From an uncultured Geobacteraceae bacterium (GTDB lineage Bacteria; Desulfobacterota; Desulfuromonadia; Geobacterales; Pseudopelobacteraceae), in contig CAINRC010000055.1 of NCBI GenBank assembly GCA_903852495.1, positions 1 through 54,983 of the forward strand: a DNA stretch of 54,983 nt, written 5' to 3'. The position numbers and the translations under genes were made by a program. The notes beneath the pieces were generated by a model. It made no database searches, had not been told where the DNA came from, and saw nothing but the letters and a program-made list of their open reading frames with translations. Positions 52,837 to 54,983 of this stretch are shown here, piece by piece. Each line of letters opens with the position of its first letter. The first letter of the stretch is position 1.

Positions 52837-53475
52837 TGGAGCGGAAAAAACGTGCCGGACGATTTCGCCATGGTGCTGGATGCACGCCAGGGCCGGGAGA
52901 TTGGATTTGTACGAGATGAAGGGGACTCCGGCACTTTTTGCCGACTGCATATCCACCTCGCCGTCACCGATAAAAAGCGCCTCTTCCGGTGCGGCATTGA
53001 AATAGTCCAGTACTTTCAGGAGCGGTTCCGGATGCGGTTTCGGGTGGGTAACCTGTGAAGCTGTCATGACATATTCAAAGTAGCCGGTCAGCCCAAAATC
53101 CTCAATAATCATATCCATGGAAGTTGCCCGATTGGTGCAGATCGCCAGGGAGGTGTGCCCCTTCAACTGGTCGAGGGCGTTGACAAAGCCTTCTTCCATG
53201 CGCATGTACGGCATTAGATCGCGGTAGCGGATGGTCTTGGCAAAACTGAGCGCCTCTTCGCGCTGTGAGTCCCCCTGGAAAAAATATTCCATAACATCAT
53301 GAAACGAATAGGTGTGGAGAACTCTTCTCGCTTCACCGTTGTCCCGTTCAATCTCCGGTCGCCCCAGAAACCCCATGATACGGTTGTAAAAAACATAATT
53401 GGATTCGATTGAATCAAGAATCACGCCGTCACAGTCGTAGATGACGACTTTATAGCGGCTTTTCGTTTTACTCAC
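52834..53475 (-). CDS. HAD-family hydrolase (phosphoglycolate phosphatase-like)
   Basis: The 213-residue protein has HAD motifs: VVIYDCDGVILDS (nucleophile D-x-D), AICTNRATS (motif II), THPKPHPEPLLKVL (motif III Lys) and FIGDGEVDMQSAKSAG (motif IV). It dephosphorylates a small metabolite. The N-terminal cap is alpha-helical. Its start overlaps the HNH gene stop by 8 bp, so they are coupled. The substrate is unknown. Confidence 0.9.
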   Translation of the reverse strand: MSKTKSRYKVVIYDCDGVILDSIESNYVFYNRIMGFLGRPEIERDNGEARRVLHTYSFHDVMEYFFQGDSQREEALSFAKTIRYRDLMPYMRMEEGFVNALDQLKGHTSLAICTNRATSMDMIIEDFGLTGYFEYVMTASQVTHPKPHPEPLLKVLDYFNAAPEEALFIGDGEVDMQSAKSAGVPFISYKSNLPALACIQHHGEIVRHVFSAP

Positions 53476-53785
53476 TAGTTGGCTCCAGTGTCGGACGTTT
53501 ATGTGCGCCTAAAAATTCTTCCCACTCGAGCGGGAGCAGGTATTTTTTGCGGCTGTTGCATTCCTTACAGGCGGGAACAACATTGTTGCGCGAGGCCTTG
53601 CCGCCGCGTGATACAGGCACCAGATGATCCATGGTCAGCTCTTCCGGTGCAAAACTGCCATCGCAGTAATAGCAGCGTCCCAGAGCAACACGGTTTTTCC
53701 ACCAGCGGCTTTTGCGAAGCTCCCGTGATTTTTCACGTTCCCGCTTCACATCGGCTTCGCTGATATCCAGTATAAAGTGATCCAT
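53468..53785 (-). CDS. HNH endonuclease-type protein
   Basis: The 105-residue protein starts at the ATG after AAGGAAATTTGCT. It has the HNH signature with four Cys: RCYYCDGSFAPEELTMDHLVPVSRGG, SRNNVVPACKECNSRKK. The His in MDHLVP and Asn in RNNVVPAC complete the H-N-H core, and the CxxC pairs bind zinc. It is too short for a restriction enzyme alone. It overlaps the HAD gene and no phage genes are close. Confidence 0.9.
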   Translation of the reverse strand: MDHFILDISEADVKREREKSRELRKSRWWKNRVALGRCYYCDGSFAPEELTMDHLVPVSRGGKASRNNVVPACKECNSRKKYLLPLEWEEFLGAHKRPTLEPTSE

Positions 53786-53918
53786 AGCAAATTTCCTTCT
53801 GCGGTATCCGCCCTGCTCGCCGTGAGAAGATAGCTGAAATCGAAGTGGTTTGGTAGTGGTAATAATCAATTTCAACGTACTGAAGCGGCGGGGCAAGCAC
53901 AGAAGAGACAAAAAAAGG

Positions 53919-53947
53919 TTGATATATTATGTCCCGTGGGGTATAAG
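53919..53947 (+). promoter_or_regulatory. Promoter of tRNA-Arg
   Basis: TTGATA, 17 bp, TATAAG, 13 bp before the tRNA. Confidence 0.75.
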
Positions 53948-53960
53948 ACCACTTCCCAAC

Positions 53961-54037
53961 GCGCTTGTAGCTCAGCTGGATAGAGCAACGGACTACGAAT
54001 CCGTAGGTCGGGCGTTCGAATCGCTCCAGGCGCACCA
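53961..54037 (+). tRNA. tRNA-Arg (anticodon ACG)
   Basis: The 77-nt sequence has acceptor GCGCTTG/CAGGCGC (one G-T pair), D-arm TAGCTCAGCTGGATAGAGCA, anticodon loop CTACGAA giving ACG, T-loop GTTCGAATC and encoded CCA. The ACG wobble base is presumably converted to inosine. Confidence 0.97.
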
Positions 54038-54047
54038 TAATAAAAAC

Positions 54048-54080
54048 AGCCACTTAGAGTCAAATCTGAGTGGCTTTTTT
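54048..54080 (+). terminator. Terminator after tRNA-Arg
   Basis: An 11-bp stem with one T-G pair (AGCCACTTAGA to TCTGAGTGGCT) is followed by a run of T. Confidence 0.93.
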
Positions 54081-54085
54081 TATGA

Positions 54086-54298
54086 TTTTGTATAGTGTTT
54101 TGTATAGTAGGAAATAAAACACCGCAAACCCCCGCCAATACTACGTCTACGCAAACTATACAATCGCCAAGCCAGCTTTTCTGCCCTTTTAGACATGATA
54201 GCAGTAAAGCAAATTCAGGTCTATTTTTATCAGTTGCCATACTTTTTTGATTATTTCTTGTGGCAACGACTAAAATTGTATAGTCAGAAACTATACAA
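54086..54298. repeat. Five copies of TTGTATAGT beside tRNA-Arg
   Basis: TTGTATAGT occurs at 54088-54096 and 54100-54108 (a 12-bp direct period), inverted at 54155-54163, and as a pair at 54276-54284 and 54290-54298 (inverted, 5-bp spacer). The tract is AT-rich and has no recognised gene up to 54469. Confidence 0.75.
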
Positions 54299-54469
54299 AA
54301 AAATCCGCCAGGCTTCGTTTAAACATCGACCAACAGAAATTGCCACCAGTGCGTTTCGGTGGAAGCTGTCTGATTCTGCCCTTCTCGACCTATCTGAGAT
54401 GCCCAGAGTATTTAATGGTGGGATAGCCCGCTTTTGAAAACGTCATGGTTGACGTTTTGGATGAATTTT

Positions 54470-54928
54470 CTATTCTTCGTCTTCTTTTACTGGATAGTGA
54501 AGACCGCATTCACAAGTCTCCCAAGGTGCGTTAAAAGGTTGACCACAAGTGCAGTAAGCTATTGGCAGGATATATTCATTGTCTCGCTTGACCATCCCGC
54601 ACTCAGTAAAGATAGGCTCCAACAGTAAATCACCTCGTCCTGTTTCAAGAGCTTTGGTGCCTACCGCTTGAAATAGTGTGTGGTACTTGCCACCAAGAGC
54701 AATATTGCGCCAGCCGATAACGAATTCGCCGACGTAGTCTTTTAATTCTTCATCGGTTAATTTGTCAGCAGACAATGACCAGGCACGAACGCTATGAAGG
54801 ATTTCGTTGCCGGATTTGAAATTAATCCAAACAGGTGGGCGGGCATCTTCATCAAGATTTTCGCTATCCCTGATAACATCTTTTATTTCTATACTTACGA
54901 TTAAGTCGCCAAATGTCAGTGTTTTCAT
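54470..54928 (-). CDS. Hypothetical protein with C-terminal CxC-CxC motif
   Basis: The 152-residue protein has a plain N-terminal two thirds (TLTFGDLIVSIEIKDVIRDS; SVRAWSLSADKLTDEELKDY) and a C-terminal region with CTCGQPF and CECGLHYPV, a possible zinc-binding pair. No family is recognised. It is in the AT-rich tract beyond tRNA-Arg, is preceded by a weak GGAACTCC site, and probably belongs to a mobile or recently acquired region. Confidence 0.6.
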   Translation of the reverse strand: MKTLTFGDLIVSIEIKDVIRDSENLDEDARPPVWINFKSGNEILHSVRAWSLSADKLTDEELKDYVGEFVIGWRNIALGGKYHTLFQAVGTKALETGRGDLLLEPIFTECGMVKRDNEYILPIAYCTCGQPFNAPWETCECGLHYPVKEDEE

Positions 54929-54983
54929 GGAGTTCCACTTTAATCGGATTATATTTTAATCTTTTTGATTTACTGGACGGGGC

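Overview
The window looks like a chromosomal segment of a Geobacterales bacterium (Geobacter/Trichlorobacter-like Desulfuromonadia). The evidence is the gene mix rather than any single marker: an octaheme nitrite reductase, MglA/MglB polarity proteins, lone PAS proteins with a CxxC tail, many lipoproteins, a CdaA-CdaR fusion, two B12-type radical SAM proteins, and CIRCE-controlled groESL. Base composition is moderately GC-rich and fairly even, except at the far right end, which is AT-richer. Nearly all genes are intact and densely packed.

Layout. 1-2.6 kb (minus): an ECF sigma factor translationally coupled to a membrane anti-sigma factor that carries a degenerate HtrA-like domain, cut by the window edge; next to it a BRO-N gene flanked by two copies of a ~160 bp repeat. 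2.6-7.7 kb: a C45 Ntn-hydrolase lipoprotein, a PAS/CxxC protein, a ~0.6 kb gap, then an M49-type metallopeptidase lipoprotein coupled to a nitrilase-fold lipoprotein. 8.0-10.1 kb: groES-groEL with CIRCE and promoter. 10.2-15.1 kb: a radical SAM protein, a polysaccharide deacetylase, a 34-residue membrane peptide, a PrcB-like protein and a secreted papain-type protease. 15.3-18.2 kb: octaheme nitrite reductase, divergent from a peroxiredoxin and a rubrerythrin-like protein, with a perfect FNR/HcpR-like palindrome between them. 18.3-23.2 kb (minus): PAP2 phosphatase, CopA-type ATPase, AI-2E permease, UPF0158 protein. 23.4-30.4 kb: LpxH, a penicillin-binding protein, a LOG-family protein, MglB-MglA, tRNA-Ser(GCT), a DUF2155 lipoprotein, RNase HI, PlsC and a GGQ release-factor-like protein.

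30.4-40.7 kb: DNA polymerase I with a small coupled gene, an IclR regulator, a UspA protein, a second deacetylase followed by a cysteine-rich mini-protein, an NrfJ-like lipoprotein, a radical SAM/TPR protein, a LysM-NlpC/P60 hydrolase and diadenylate cyclase fused to a YbbR domain. 40.8-48.7 kb: UbiE/MenG, a YchJ/SEC-C protein, a small gene-lipoprotein-radical SAM cluster, a small membrane protein, FabI, and HflX (apparently starting at AUU). 48.1-53.8 kb: YceH-like protein, DUF2288, glycosyltransferase, Nudix hydrolase-Tpx pair, flavodoxin-family protein, isochorismatase-like hydrolase, HAD hydrolase and HNH endonuclease. 53.96 kb to end: tRNA-Arg(ACG), its terminator, then a gene-poor AT-rich tract with five copies of TTGTATAGT in both orientations and one unrecognised gene; this resembles the edge of an element integrated next to the tRNA.

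Themes: envelope maintenance (deacetylases, PBP, NlpC/P60, LpxH, PlsC, c-di-AMP synthesis), oxidative/nitrosative stress (nitrite reductase, Bcp, Tpx, rubrerythrin-like protein), and protein quality control (GroESL, ribosome-associated factors, secreted proteases). No CRISPR array, rRNA, prophage or complete insertion sequence was seen. The observations most worth following are the pseudo-HtrA anti-sigma factor, the AUU start of hflX, the repeat family around the BRO-N gene, the palindrome between the nitrite reductase and bcp, the terminator that abuts a radical SAM start codon, and the repeats beside tRNA-Arg.
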